Origin: Welwitschia mirabilis
Lineage: Eukaryota > Gnetophyta > Gnetopsida > Welwitschiales
Direction of reading: 5' to 3'
DNA length: 64,000 nucleotides
Assembly (NCBI GenBank): GCA_051453625.1
Contig: JBOZIK010000001.1
Location: 293,675,536 to 293,739,535, forward strand
Positions within the stretch are counted from its first letter, which is position 1. The number at the start of each line of letters is the position of its first letter. Of this stretch, positions 38,071 through 48,761 are shown piece after piece. The translations under genes and the position numbers were made by a program. The notes under the pieces were generated by a model, which saw only the letters and a list, made by a program, of their open reading frames with translations, had not been told where the DNA came from and searched no databases.

Positions 38071-38400
38071 CAGAGATAGGTTATGAAAGGACTTACATGA
38101 AATATAAGAAAAAGATAAGGTAAATATTAAATAAAATAAAAAGAAAAATTAGGAAAATAAAATATCAAAAAAAGGACAAGCAAAAGAATAAAGAAATAAG
38201 AGCTATCAGTTTTACTGTGAAGGCACATGCCAAATGAGGTAAAATTGAGAGGATTAGAAGGCTATTTATAGTGGTAGACTATGGGTTAACCTAACCATAG
38301 AGTAATAGTTGATTATAGTTAACTAAGTCTTAGTTAAATACAAATAACTCTAGTTAACTATAGAAAAATCAAGGCCCAGAACTGTAATTTAGCCAAACTC

Positions 38401-39215
38401 GACATCATACTTCTAGAAGTCTAATGTTGCACTTCAAAGAATAATGACATACTCCATTACACTCAATGTTGCACTTACATAAGGCTAAAATTTTACTTCG
38501 AAGGCCAACATCATACTTCATAGGACTCAATGTCACACTCCCAGAAGGCTAACATCATACTTTGAAGGCTAATGTCATACTCTGCCAAACTTGATGTCAT
38601 ATTCCTAGAAGGTTGATGTTGCACATTGAAGGTTAATGCCACACTTCATATAACTTAATTTCATACTTTCAAAAGACTAATATTGCACTTCAAAGGTTAA
38701 GGTCATACTTCAAATACTCACATCACACTTAGTCTCACTAAATTCAATGTCACACTTCAAAGCCCCTCAAAGGCTAATGTTGCACTTAGATGTTTGATGT
38801 CATACTTGGATGCTAAATGTTGCACTTACCCCCACTAGGCCTAGATTATAATTATTTCATAAAAATCATTTGTTCTACTTGCCTGTCTAAGAAAATTTAA
38901 TGTCACACTTGGGTATCTGACATTGCACTTAGATGCTCCACATTGCACTTGGATGCCTAACATTACACTTGTTCTTGTCAGGCCTAGAATCTATTGTCAC
39001 CTATAACAAATCACCTATTTAATTTACCTACACAAAAAGTTCTAATATTGCACTTGAAAACCTGACATGCACTTGGATGCCTAGTGTCATGATCATGCCC
39101 CAGATGCATTATCAACTCTTAGCTTTTCTTGACATAATTCAAAATTCTTTTAAAATCCTCTAATCTTGAATGTTTGATGTTACACTCAGTACACACAGAT
39201 GTTTAACATTGCACT
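38401..39215. repeat. Degenerate array with 20-22 bp spacing (core RATGTYRYACTT)
   Basis: A 12-base core with variants AATGTTGCACTT, GATGTCATACTT and AACATCATACTT recurs over 800 bp, more than 25 times. Starts fall at 38401, 38423, 38443, 38465, 38487, 38507, 38529, 38551, 38571, 38593, 38615, 38635, 38657, 38679, 38699 and 38719, then less regularly to about 39200. Spacing alternates mainly between 20 and 22. The text between cores is also repetitive (CGAAGGCT, CTAGAAG). No reading frame is maintained on either strand. It lies within the insert of the chromovirus, just upstream of gag. Confidence 0.8.
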
Positions 39216-39377
39216 TGGGTCTCCAACCCCATCCCTGGATGCATGATAATACACAGGCCCCATTTTCCAGATGATATCCACAAAAGTAAGGTTGTTATGG
39301 TAACTATTAAAAACTACTTTTCTAACTCTTTTCTTAACTACCAGGTGGTTATAAGTTCCTAGATATCACTAGCAATA

Positions 39378-39388
39378 CTATATAAAGG
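39378..39388 (+). promoter_or_regulatory. TATA-like box upstream of chromovirus gag
   Basis: CTATATAAAGG followed by an A-rich leader about 60 bp before the first plausible gag-side ATG (39442). Gypsy elements normally start transcription in the LTR, so this internal box may belong to the inserted material or be chance. Confidence 0.3.
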
Positions 39389-39429
39389 CAACACTAGCAT
39401 AACAATAGGCAAATAATACTTGTAGAATA

Positions 39430-40470
39430 AGGTAGAGGAATATGAGTTTAGAAGGATGTCAAACTAACTGGTGCATAATGGAACGTAGGGTAAATAGGTA
39501 AATAGATGAATTAGAAGATCCAATTAAAGTATATCCACTCTAATAATGAACTATTAGCTAGTAGGATTGACAACCTTATCTCTCACCTAGAAAATAGACT
39601 TATAGAGCACAATCGAATGTTATCTCAAGAGCCATCATTCACATCAGGATAGCACACTTCCATAGTCACTATTATCCTCCAGAACATTCAAATGAGGTTA
39701 TAAATGTAAAGGCCAACCTTTAAGCTTTTCTAACAAATAAAGGCAACCATCCCATATTAAATAACATGAAGGATAAAAATTGCAATCATGATATACTTAA
39801 GAACCTACAAGGCAAAGTTAGAACAAGGAGGAAGACATATCTTGAATTCGGCAATTAGAGAATTACTTTAAACTTTAAAATATACCTTCAAAAAGCTAGT
39901 GCATAAATGCTGCTACTTTTCTTGTAGAAAACACATAGACATGTTGGTTTAGATATCAATAGAAACATCCATAAAGGATACTATGGGATACCTTCATTGA
40001 AGAATTTAATAAAAATTCAATCTATAGGANNNNNNNNNNTAGATGGACATTGATTAGAATTCTAGTGCCTTATAAAGTACTAGAAGAATATCATAGAGAA
40101 TAGCTAATTAATAATTTTACTGGGACTTTACCACTAGACTTAAAATAATTTTGCACACTTTGAAGATCAAGTCCAAAGAAGATTTGCATCACAAGATAAG
40201 ACACAATTTCCAAGGATAGGAGAACCGATGGATATATTAATCATACTAATAGGATAGGCACCCTCTTCCAAATCCACCACCTGTAAGAGAGCCATACAGA
40301 ACTAATCTTACCTGTCATGAGTACCATAAGAGAAATTACATTACTAGGAATTATCCATTAAAAGCATAACCACCAAATGTTCCCTAGCAAAATCGGTCTC
40401 AAGCTTTTCAAAATCTACTTATGCCACTCAAAAGAGTATATACTACCATCTAAACAAGTGTGATTCACAA
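39430..40470 (+). pseudogene. Chromovirus gag remnant
   Basis: The capsid part is recognisable around 39890-40020: AATFLVENT, then FRYQ and WDTFIEEFNKN, like the gypsy gag block with A-x-x-L and WxxFxxxFxxxY. A 10-N gap interrupts it (40030-40039). A zinc knuckle at 40313-40354 has perfect C-x2-C-x4-H-x4-C spacing, but only the first Cys remains. The second Cys, the His and the last Cys codons all read Tyr (TAC, TAC, TAT), each one transition away from the expected codon. The frame has several stops. Gag would form the particle core and bind RNA. Confidence 0.7.
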
Positions 40471-40499
40471 TTAATATTTCATTATAGAATTATATGATC

Positions 40500-40720
40500 A
40501 TATTTCATCTTTTGCTATTTTATTCCTAGTTGATAGCAGTGCATTACACAATTTCATCACTCACATTACTCTATAAATTAAATACCATTTCATTCAAAGA
40601 ACAAGTATCCATAATAGGAGTTGCAGGGGGTAGTATTCATATAGAAGATAAGACTGTTGTCCTTATCACTTTTACTACTCACCATTTATACTTTAGATAT
40701 AAATTATATATCTTTTAAAT
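40500..40720 (+). pseudogene. Chromovirus protease remnant
   Basis: From about 40525 the plus strand encodes FLVDSSALHNFIT, matching the active site of plant chromovirus proteases (LxDSGAxHNFI). The active-site Gly codon reads AGT (Ser) where GGT is expected, a G-to-A change likely to kill activity. A stop follows seven codons later. A 62-codon open frame in another phase covers the same bases and is not meaningful. Confidence 0.7.
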
Positions 40721-41049
40721 TAGGGATACCATGTCATTCTAGGAATTTCTTTCTTCATTAGCTATAATGTTTAGATTAATTTTTATCAAATAATCTTATG
40801 ATTATCTACTTCATTTAGAAAATGAATCTTTAAAGGGGAGGATAAGAGTAAGAAGGTATTTTTAAACTCACTTAAAAAAATCATAAAAGCTATTAAAAAA
40901 TAAGTATTCATTGTCCTAATATAGGAAAAATACCATAAATAAGATCCCTCTATACTAGAAGAACTCCAGGAATTCTTTGATGTATTTGAAGAACAAAAAA
41001 TGCTAACACCCAAAATAAAAGTATAAAATGCACTCAACTTAATTATTAG

Positions 41050-41880
41050 AGCACAGCTAATAGCTACAACACCTTATTACCTCTTAATAGCAGAATTGAA
41101 AGAACTAAAGTTATAAATCAAGTAGCTATTATTAGAAGGAAAAATTTGGCCTAATGTATTACCATGGGAAGCATTAGTACTCTTTATTAAAAAGAAGAAT
41201 GGTATCTTGCAACTTTGCATTGACTTCAAATTACTTAACAAGGTAACCATTAAGGACAAGTGTCCATTATCAATGATCGATGATTTATTAGATCAACTAT
41301 AAGAAGCCAAGTACTTTTTAAAGATTGATTTAAAATCTAGCTACCATTGGATACGCATCAAGGATGAAAACATCTATAATACTTAGAACAAGATATGAAT
41401 ATTATAAGTCTGTAACAATACCATTTGGTTTGATAAGTACTCTACCTAATTTTATGATTTTAATAAATGATATTTTCTAATCTTATTTGGATAAATTTGT
41501 GGTTGTACTTTTAGATGATATTTTAATATATTCTATAAATCAAGGTGATCATGTTACACATTTAAAGAAAGTTCTACAAGTCTTGTTTAAACANNNNNNN
41601 NNNNNNNNNNNNNNNNNNNNNNNNNNNNNNNNNNNNNNNNNNNNNNNNNNNNNNNNNNNNNNNNNNNNNNNNNNNNNNNNNNNNNNNNNNNNNTAATAAA
41701 TGATATTTTATAATCTTATTTGGATAAATTTGTGGTTGTACTTTTAGATGATATTTTAATATATTCTATAAATCAAGATGATCATGTTACACATTTAAAG
41801 AAAGTTCTACAAGTCTTGTTTAAACAAAAATTCAAGGAAAAATTAAGCAAATATAAGTTCTTCTAGATAATAATTAATTA
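41050..41880 (+). pseudogene. Chromovirus reverse transcriptase remnant
   Basis: Clear gypsy RT signature in order: AELKELK, a WP-x2[15 protein letters not shown] block (41140-41205), [16 protein letters not shown] (41212-41260), IDDLLDQL then a stop, KYFLKIDLKSSYHWIRIKDE (41310-41370), and after further stops FVVVLLDDILIYS (41493-41530), the YxDD-equivalent box. Downstream DHITSNKGIKID matches the LGHVVSxxGIxVD segment. Trp/Gln-to-stop changes are frequent. A 100-N gap at 41594-41693 is flanked by near-identical 133-bp copies (41461-41593 and 41694-41826). Counting one copy only, the text runs on without a break. Confidence 0.85.
41461..41826. other. Gap of 100 N with 133-bp near-identical flanks, inside RT
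   Basis: Both flanks contain the LLDDILIYS coding text and differ at about two positions. A true RT has this box once, so one copy is an assembly artefact. Confidence 0.9.
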
Positions 41881-42119
41881 TCTAGATCATATCACCTCTA
41901 ATAAAGGAATCAAGATAGACACAGCTAAAGTACAAGTCATAAGAGAATGATTAGAATTAAAAATGCCACACACGTTTGCAGTTTCTTAGGACTAGTTAAC
42001 TTCTACTAGAAATTTATTCTAGGATTCTTTCATCTTGCAACACCATTAACAAACCTATCCAAAGTAATAAATACATTTCACTTTAATCATAAATGAAAGA
42101 AAGCATATCTTAGATTAAA

Positions 42120-42510
42120 GCTACTACTTACAACTACACCAATCTTTAAAATTATAGATATAAAACAACCATTTACAGTTAACATAGATGCTTCTACTCA
42201 AGTCATACTTAGTCAAGATGATTAGATTATTGCTTATAAATTATGAAAATTAAACTAACATGAGAAAAACTATCCTATTCATGATTTGGAATTGCTAGCC
42301 ATAGTACATGCTTTAAAAGTTTAAGGGAACTATCATATGGAAAGCACATTTCTTTTTAAAACAGATCATAAAAGTTTGGAATCCTTTTGAAAATAACCCC
42401 TTATAAACCTGTGACAAAGAAGATGGAGTGAGTTACTTGCAGAATACGACTTTAAGTTATAGTACACCCCTAAGAAGGAGAATAAGTGGTAAATGCTTTA
42501 AGTAGCATAT
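42120..42510 (+). pseudogene. Chromovirus RNase H remnant
   Basis: From about 42136 the frame reads TPIFKIIDIKQPFTVNIDAS, where gypsy RNase H has PILxxPDxxxPFxVxxDAS. It continues IIAYKL, then NYPIHDLELLAIVHALKV (expected NYPxxDxELLAIVxALxxW), then FKTDHKSLESF (expected IxTDHxSLxxL). Several catalytic-region residues can still be seen. Stops occur at Trp, Gln and Arg positions. The domain would degrade the RNA strand during reverse transcription. Confidence 0.8.
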
Positions 42511-42699
42511 GGTGTATGTTAGTTATCACTATTACATCTGACTTGTGTATTTTCTCAAAACATCCTTAATTAATGATTCATACTTCAAAGACACATATCA
42601 ATAAGTTTAAGAAGAAAAAGAAGTAGACACATATATGATCTCATAAGATGAATACCTACTAAAAGGAAGACATTTATGCATTTTATAAGATCCATGGAG

Positions 42700-43760
42700 A
42701 AGGAAGGTAATGTCTAAATTAGATGAATTTTCATATGTACAACATTTTAGATTTGTTAGAAATTACCATCAATTGTGGAAATACTATTTTTGACTCAAAA
42801 TAAAAGAAGATTTAAAATAATACATTTGCAATTATCCTATATGTCAGTAGATGAAGATTCACTAAGGAAGATCCACTAGTCTTCTTTAGCCATTGGGAAT
42901 ACCACAATGAAAATGGAAAGAAATATCTATGGATTTTATCACTAGTTTACTTCTCACTAATAGATAGCATGATGTAATTTTTGTTTGTGTAGATAGGTTG
43001 ATCAATATGATATATTTCATTGTATTTTAAAGCTCTATCATACAAAAAAACTAGTCCTCTAATTTGTACAGAACGTTTTTAGATTACATGATGTACCATA
43101 TATCATAGTATGTAATTGAGATAGTTCTTATCTAAATTTTGGCAAACTTTCTTTTCCTAATTACATATTAAACTTAGCTTCAGTACCACATATTACCCAA
43201 ATATAGATGGTCAAACAAAAAGAGTAAATATTATACTAGAAGATGTTCTAAGGTATTATGTGATAGGAAGGACCAAACAATCGTAGATTTATCTACATTT
43301 GGCAAAGTTTACTTACAACCAAATATTTCATACTTTCATCTAATGTTCACCATTCAAAGTAATGTATGACACAAATTCTTGTATCCATAACACATGATTA
43401 GATCCTTCATAGGGATATAAAAAATAGTGCCTTCAGAATTAAAGATGATAAAAGAGGTGATCGGTAAAATAAAAAAATAGCTACAAGTAGTACAAGATCA
43501 ATATAAGAAATATTATGATTAGAACCATCGAACCTATATATTCCAAATAGATGAATAAGTATTGCTAAGAATTAAATCAAAAAGAAACTCCTTAAAGATG
43601 GAGAATTATAGCAAATTAGCATCATGATTCTATAGTCCATTCAAAATCATTGACATAATAGGAGATCTAGCATATAAACTAAAGCTTCCTTCATAGATCT
43701 TTCAAATACATCCAGTTTGCATGTGAATACAATGAAACCATACCATAAAGATAGAAACTA
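42700..43760 (+). pseudogene. Chromovirus integrase remnant
   Basis: About 42885-43030 encodes PLGIPQ, a stop at the Trp position, KWKEISMDFITSLL, and HDVIFVCVDRL, matching LQPLxIPxWKWExISMDFVxGLP and the following VDRL. From about 43075 comes FRLHDVPYIIVCN, where the second catalytic Asp reads Asn. TTYYPNIDGQTKRVNIILED (43185-43245) matches the YHPQTDGQTERVNxxLED block with the region of the catalytic Glu. The C-terminal module FYSPFKIIDIIGDLAYKLKLP lies about 43630-43690. Multiple stops. The enzyme would insert element DNA into the host genome. Confidence 0.85.
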
Positions 43761-43823
43761 GGATTACATGTTAAACTAGCAACATACCATGCTCTAACCC
43801 AATCTAACTTTTGTTATCTAACC

Positions 43824-43970
43824 AAAAAAGTCCTAAGTACTAGGTCTAGGTAACTAAGGAATAATAACATAAAGAAAGTAATTATCCAATGAATCCACTG
43901 TAATTAACAGACATGGGAAAATAAGGAATACATGTAGGAGACTTTTTCCAGACTTTTTGATAAAGCCTGA
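43824..43970 (+). pseudogene. Chromodomain remnant at the integrase C terminus
   Basis: After the integrase module the frame reads KKVLSTRSR, a stop, LRNNNIKKVIIQ, a stop at the expected Trp, IHCN, a stop, QTWENKEYM, a stop, ETFSRLFDKA and the final stop. Plant chromovirus chromodomains have ILxxRxxxLRNKxIxxVLVxW, then EATWExExxxxxxYPxLF. The QTWE motif and terminal position make this a chromodomain, which in living elements targets integration to chromatin. This places the element in the chromoviruses. Confidence 0.75.
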
Positions 43971-44130
43971 TATATAATTTTGTTTTGCATTATCAATGTA
44001 ACTATTAATGAATGATATGTCCTCTTTTCCATTATGTTTTATAAACTGTATAGAAAATAACTCGAAGAAGTATGGCTTTAGAAATGATGCATGTAGAGGA
44101 GAAACTATACTTAAGAATGAGGACGATCCT

Positions 44131-44144
44131 TAAGGGGTAGGGAG
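44131..44144 (+). other. Polypurine tract of chromovirus
   Basis: TAAGGGGTAGGGAG lies directly before the 3' LTR, the usual plus-strand primer site. Confidence 0.85.
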
Positions 44145-44560
44145 TATAATGTTCCAAATTCATTAATCATGTAATTAACTATTTTAAGCACTAATTAAGT
44201 GTAGTTAGTAGAGATTTAAAAGGGTATAAACGATATATGAAAAGATGTATCCCTTTATTATGTAATACAAGCTTATGGCATTAGATGAAGGTGGATAGAC
44301 TAGGTAAATGTAACTGAAAATAACCTCAATTGATTCCCAAAGATCCCAAGAGGGGGACTAAGCTCATAGTCCATGTTTTTACCTATAACCACTATCCCAA
44401 GGCTATTTACTAATGATGAGTATTATAATCTATTACTATCAATAATAAAAGTCTTATTCTCTTTAAATTATTCCTTGTTATTCCTATGAATCCTAACATA
44501 TTATTTTAAATTTTTCTTTTTATATAAAATAATCCATAATTAGTAAAATGGGATATTACA
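44145..44560 (+). repeat. 3' LTR of chromovirus
   Basis: Starts TATAATGTTCC (the TG end has become TA by a G-to-A change) and ends GGGATATTACA. Aligns over its length with 34811-35224. Confidence 0.9.
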
Positions 44561-45482
44561 GTGACAAAAAGTATTCATCTTGAGAAATAAAAGATGATAT
44601 CCATACATAAAACAAAACTAAAATCTATCTATAATCCAGGAAGTAAATAATATACAATAAAGGTTTACATTGATAACTATAGTTACTTCCNNNNNNNNNN
44701 NNGTTATATAATGTTATCAAACTAAGAATTGAGGCATCTGGTATCATATCTTTTCTTTTAATGTTCTTAGCAAAGTTCATTCTACTATGCTCAAATATAG
44801 CATTTCCAATACTACATCAAGACACATTGGTAGCTCTAGATCTAAATATTTCTTTGAACAAATGAGTATAAATCTAAGGAATAGATGTATCATCTATACC
44901 AAGTAATGAGTTAACTAAGCTAAGAATAATATGCAAAGAGGTACCTTTAACCTATGTTTAGAAGACATCCATGTTTTCATTAATTAGGTAAATGTGATGT
45001 AAACTTTACTTACAATTGAATTTTAAATCAGGTATTCTAGTTGAATGATTAATTCCCATCCTAAATGAGTAAAGTAATTCATGAGCTAATATATGTACTG
45101 TTTCTGGAAGACAAGGCTTCTTTCTATAATGATTGAGTTTTTGGACTAAGTTTTGTATCTTCATGTAGCTACCACATAATAAAACTAAGGTTTATATTGA
45201 GATCTTTAGTATTTTAAGGCTTATTCTTCTCCTTTATAAGTTCATATTGCCTTTATTCTAACAATTTTTGTAAGATATAATGAGAGACTAATAAAAAATA
45301 AATTGAAATGCAAGAAAGTATAAAAATGTGTATTTATTTAAGAGAAAATCCTATTCTTGCTTGTTCTTAAGTTGTCTCAAAGATCCAAGATATCTTACCA
45401 CAGAAATGTGAGAAATTAAAGCTTAGAAAATATTTTGAGAGAGATAACTCTTGAGTGGAAAGTTTAAAATAAGATTTGATAT
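44561..45482 (-). pseudogene. Probable envelope-like ORF remnant of the SIRE-like element
   Basis: This stretch lies between the two nested gypsy elements and, if the nesting is right, belongs to the copia element downstream of pol. On the minus strand, about 45095-44770, peptides read LAHELLYSFRMGINHSTRIP, then VKGTSLHIILSLVNSLLGI, then IYTHLFKEIF. This resembles the envelope-like (plant transposon protein) ORF 3 of SIRE/Maximus elements, which has VxEFYxNL, then VxGxxxxxxxxxINxxLGI. Stops occur in all frames. A 12-N gap is at 44691-44702. The match is by memory of the family and is tentative. Confidence 0.4.
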
Positions 45483-45668
45483 TGTTGTAGTGCATATTTA
45501 TGCAATGTTTCATGCCTTGATTTGAATCCTTATACTAAATAAGATGCACAAATACTAATATAGACGAGAGTGATTCAAATGTCATAATTCTGTTGAAGGC
45601 CAAAGTATGGGATAAAAGAGTTGTTTTCATGAGAAAATTATGTAACCCTAATATACTGAAGTAAATTG

Positions 45669-46068
45669 TAATGCATGAAATTGAAATAAAACATTCTTAT
45701 GCAAAACTAATCTAGAAAAAGAAATAATGATGGACCTAAAGTAATCAAGATCAACCTTGATAAAGGCTGCCATCATAATCTATATAATAAAAGAAGCTTA
45801 TCACTGAATCTTAGATAANNNNNNNNNNNNNNNNNNNNNNNNNNNNNNNNNNNNNNNNNNNNNNNNNNNNNNNNNNNNNNNNNNNNNNNNNNNNNNNNNN
45901 NNNNNNNNNNNNNNNNNNTGTAATGCATGGAATTGAAATAAAACATTCTTATGCAAAACTAATCTAGAAAAAGAAATAATGATGCACCTAAAGTAATCAA
46001 GATCAACCTTGATAAAGGATGCCATCATAATCTATATAATAAAAGAAGCTTATCACTGAATCTTAGAT
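45669..46068. other. Gap of 100 N with 150-bp near-identical flanks
   Basis: 45669-45818 and 45919-46068 differ at about three positions. Comparison with the other LTR, which has this text once, shows the second copy is an unmerged contig end. Confidence 0.9.
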
Positions 46069-46300
46069 AACATAAACTATGAAGGAGAAGTTCCTGCATA
46101 TATTGAACACAAAAGAAGAAAATTCATATTAAAAAGTATGCAACATTCATATTATAAAGTAGCTATTTTTCAAAAAAGGAAATACCTTCCAATACCAAGG
46201 GAATGTCCCTCTACAATCACAGAATGGTTCTCTAGTCTCAAGATCTCCTGTCACAAGTATGTCAAGTACTATCGAAAATGATTAGGGATTAAGGGGGAGA

Positions 46301-46315
46301 CCCTTATTTATAGAT
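46301..46315 (-). promoter_or_regulatory. TATA box in 3' LTR of Tat-like element
   Basis: The minus strand reads ATCTATAAATAAGGG. The same box is present in the 5' LTR (52572-52586), where it could have driven the element's RNA. Confidence 0.55.
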
Positions 46316-46839
46316 AGAAAAGGAAGGAAAACTAACAGAAAAGTAAAGAAGAAACTCTAGCTAACAAGCAAAGAAAAGTCATAAAGAAGTGGCGACAACT
46401 TGGAAAAACATTCAGTGAAAGTATAAGAGAATAATGTCGTCTTTCTGGTTGTCTGGATGCAGATGCCCATTGAATATGATGAAGACTAATAATTAAATAT
46501 CTATTTGCTCCTAATTTNNNNNNNNNNNNNNNNNNNNNNNNNNNNNNNNNNNNNNNNNNNNNNNNNNNNNNNNNNNNNNNNNNNNTGATTAGATAGACGA
46601 TGATCTCTTCTTCATCTTCAGTCAATCTAATCTTACTATTATTTGTGGGAATTATTATTATCTAAAATATCATTTATTCATATCTACATAAAATGCTTAT
46701 ACGTTATCTAGAAATTGTATGTTTTTATTCTGTTCATCCCAGTTCTCCATTATTATGAGAATTAAGCATTTATGTATTAATTCAACTGCAAAGCAACTTA
46801 GAATTCCCTATTAAATACATGTAAGTTGATAGCGCAACA

Positions 46840-46852
46840 TAGCCCTCCACTT
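46840..46852 (-). other. Polypurine tract of Tat-like element
   Basis: The minus strand reads AAGTGGAGGGCTA directly before the LTR start TGTTG. It defines the inner edge of the 3' LTR and the element's orientation. Confidence 0.7.
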
Positions 46853-48000
46853 AGCCTTGTTAGTTCTTGATGAAACCAGGTGGTAGATCATATTAGCGAG
46901 TGCACTTTTAGATAATAAAATCTACTAGGATTATCTAAAGAAAGCATTTGATAAAAATTTGAAACATATATCAATAATAGTCTAAATTTCTAAAAAATTT
47001 CAAAAACTGATCAGACATACCTACTAAGCATCAGAAGTATATCGTCTAGTATTTTTGTTTGGATGATAACAGGGACGATAAGTTCCTCAAAAGATTTTTA
47101 AAACTAAAACCTATGAAAAAAATCAAATTTTTCATTAATTAAGTAATACTGATAAACAACCCCCCATTATGATAAATAGTCAGATAAAAAGGTAATCATG
47201 TAAACATCGATGAATTATTGTTTCAACAGTTGGCTCGGATGGAGGATCTACAATAATTATTCATAAATTTTCAAAAATATTCAAAAATATTGATAAGAAA
47301 ATATTCAAAAATACTGATAATATGTGTGTCCTATCCCTCACTTAAAATATGCAATGCATCCTGAATTGTCTAAACGAATGAAGGGGTAAAGTCCTAAGGA
47401 GAAAAAGAGGAAAATGCAAAAAATGACATGGAAATAGTAAATGGGAAAATGAAAGAAATGCAGAGGGTAAGTAGACACAAGAAACAAGGAGAAGATTGTA
47501 TAACTATACTAAGTACTAATGTAGCAATTTTCAAAGAAAAACATCATAACATTACCTAAGTAAAGATGCATGAAAAGATGTATTAGCTTTATAAAGTTCA
47601 TTCAAAAAGCTAGTGGTGATGGCAACATGTAGAGTTTTAAGTGTGTATATAGAGGTTAAAATCAAAAGTTATATAAAAATAAACTTATCTTCTTTGACCT
47701 ATAAACTTACCAAAATATCTAAAAGGAAAGTGAGCAAGTGAAAATACTAAAGGTTTTTACCATGATAAGGGGAGTACAACCACTGTTAGAGGAGTAAGGA
47801 CCCATGAAGCATGGCTAATTGGCCCACCAAATGGAGTTTCCACAACTACCATATTACACTACCAAAGGCTCCTTTCAAAAATATTTGCCCTAGTGTACTT
47901 CCGGTAGGACATCATGTTTTCATTCTCTCTTTTTTTTTTTTTAAATATAAAAAGTATAATTCCCATATGATCACACACTTAATAAAGATGAATGTGAATA
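46853..48000. other. Internal region of Tat-like element, no recognised domain
   Basis: This is where RT and integrase would be in a full element, but it is too short and shows none of their motifs in any frame. A 64-codon plus frame (47811-48005) is antisense to the element and has no recognisable motif. Confidence 0.6.
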
Positions 48001-48761
48001 AGTAAGATAAAAGACAAAAAAAAAACACTCCCAAATAACTAAATATTTAACCAGCATTGAAAGAAACACAAGAAACTAAGGCATCTTCTTATAAATACAA
48101 TCCATAGACATGGGAATGTCTCATTGGATGAGTCCAATCTTACCACCTATAAATTCCCAAGTATAAAACTAATTATGATACTTCACAAAGTAATACATAA
48201 GTTAAGTTTGAAAGATGATCAGGTAAAGTCATACTATTTAACCAAAAGAGTAGGCTAAGAAAGAACTTAGACAATAATAGGAAGGAAGTCCTCCTTAGTG
48301 AGGGAAACTTTCAAAATAAATGCTTCTACTATGTTCACAGTTGTTTCTAAAGATACTCATAGAATTTTCAATTGTTGTGTATGTGACTATGCCATTTCAC
48401 ACTTTTTTTAGACACTACCATCAAGGCTTTATTCAGATCTCTGTTCATGAAGATATACATTAGTCCACTAGTCAGAGGTTTTAGGTTTAGTTTAAGGTTC
48501 AGAACTCTAGTTTTAGGAAAGTTTTCAGAAGAATTGACTGTCATCTCGGACTGTCGTCCAGACGTTAGTAGTGGATGACTAATTTCAACATCAAAATTCT
48601 CAGGGTTTTTAATTTTTTTGGACTTTAGAACATATTGCAGACCTAAACTTACTTTTCCTAAATGAATGTTGGTGTAGAAAAAAGGTTGGTCTTTGTTCTT
48701 CTTCTAAATCTAGATCATTGATCAAATATATTTTAGCCACATCAAATACTCTAATTGAAAA
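48001..48761 (-). pseudogene. Post-protease linker of Tat-like element
   Basis: Just after protease the frame runs SIRVFDVAKIYLINDLDLEE, the same peptide family as in the 153-codon ORF at 8002-8463. Beyond about 48620 stops are frequent and the match is lost before any RT motif. Confidence 0.55.

Larger units (their letters stand above)
34811..44560 (+). mobile_element. Ty3/gypsy chromovirus, full-length but decayed, nested in the copia element
   Basis: LTRs of 414 and 416 bp with near-inverted ends (TGTAATAT and ATATTACA), a tRNA-Met-type PBS at 35227-35237, and recognisable gag, protease, RT, RNase H, integrase and chromodomain in canonical order, ending with a polypurine tract beside the right LTR. 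LTRs differ at roughly a fifth of positions by eye. Flanking 5-mers are GAGAT and GTGAC, three of five matching, so a target-site duplication is at best degraded. About 4.2 kb of unrelated sequence lies between PBS and gag. All ORFs carry stops. Confidence 0.85.
45483..46839 (-). repeat. 3' LTR of Tat-like element (contains artefactual duplication)
   Basis: Aligns with 51996-53102. Two gaps: 45819-45918 (100 N) flanked by 150-bp near-identical copies, and 46518-46585 (68 N). Taking away one 150-bp copy and the 100 N gives 1107 bp, exactly the length of the other LTR. The 68-N gap fits the length of the corresponding unbroken text in the right LTR. Confidence 0.9.

Noticed and set aside
30450-38392. 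Shared phrase CCAGAACTGTAAT at about 30460 and 38378 as a common element end
   Set aside because: Similarity does not extend beyond the phrase in either direction.
38401-39215. CRISPR-like array
   Set aside because: Repeat cores are short and degenerate, intervening text is itself repetitive, and the context is a plant retroelement.
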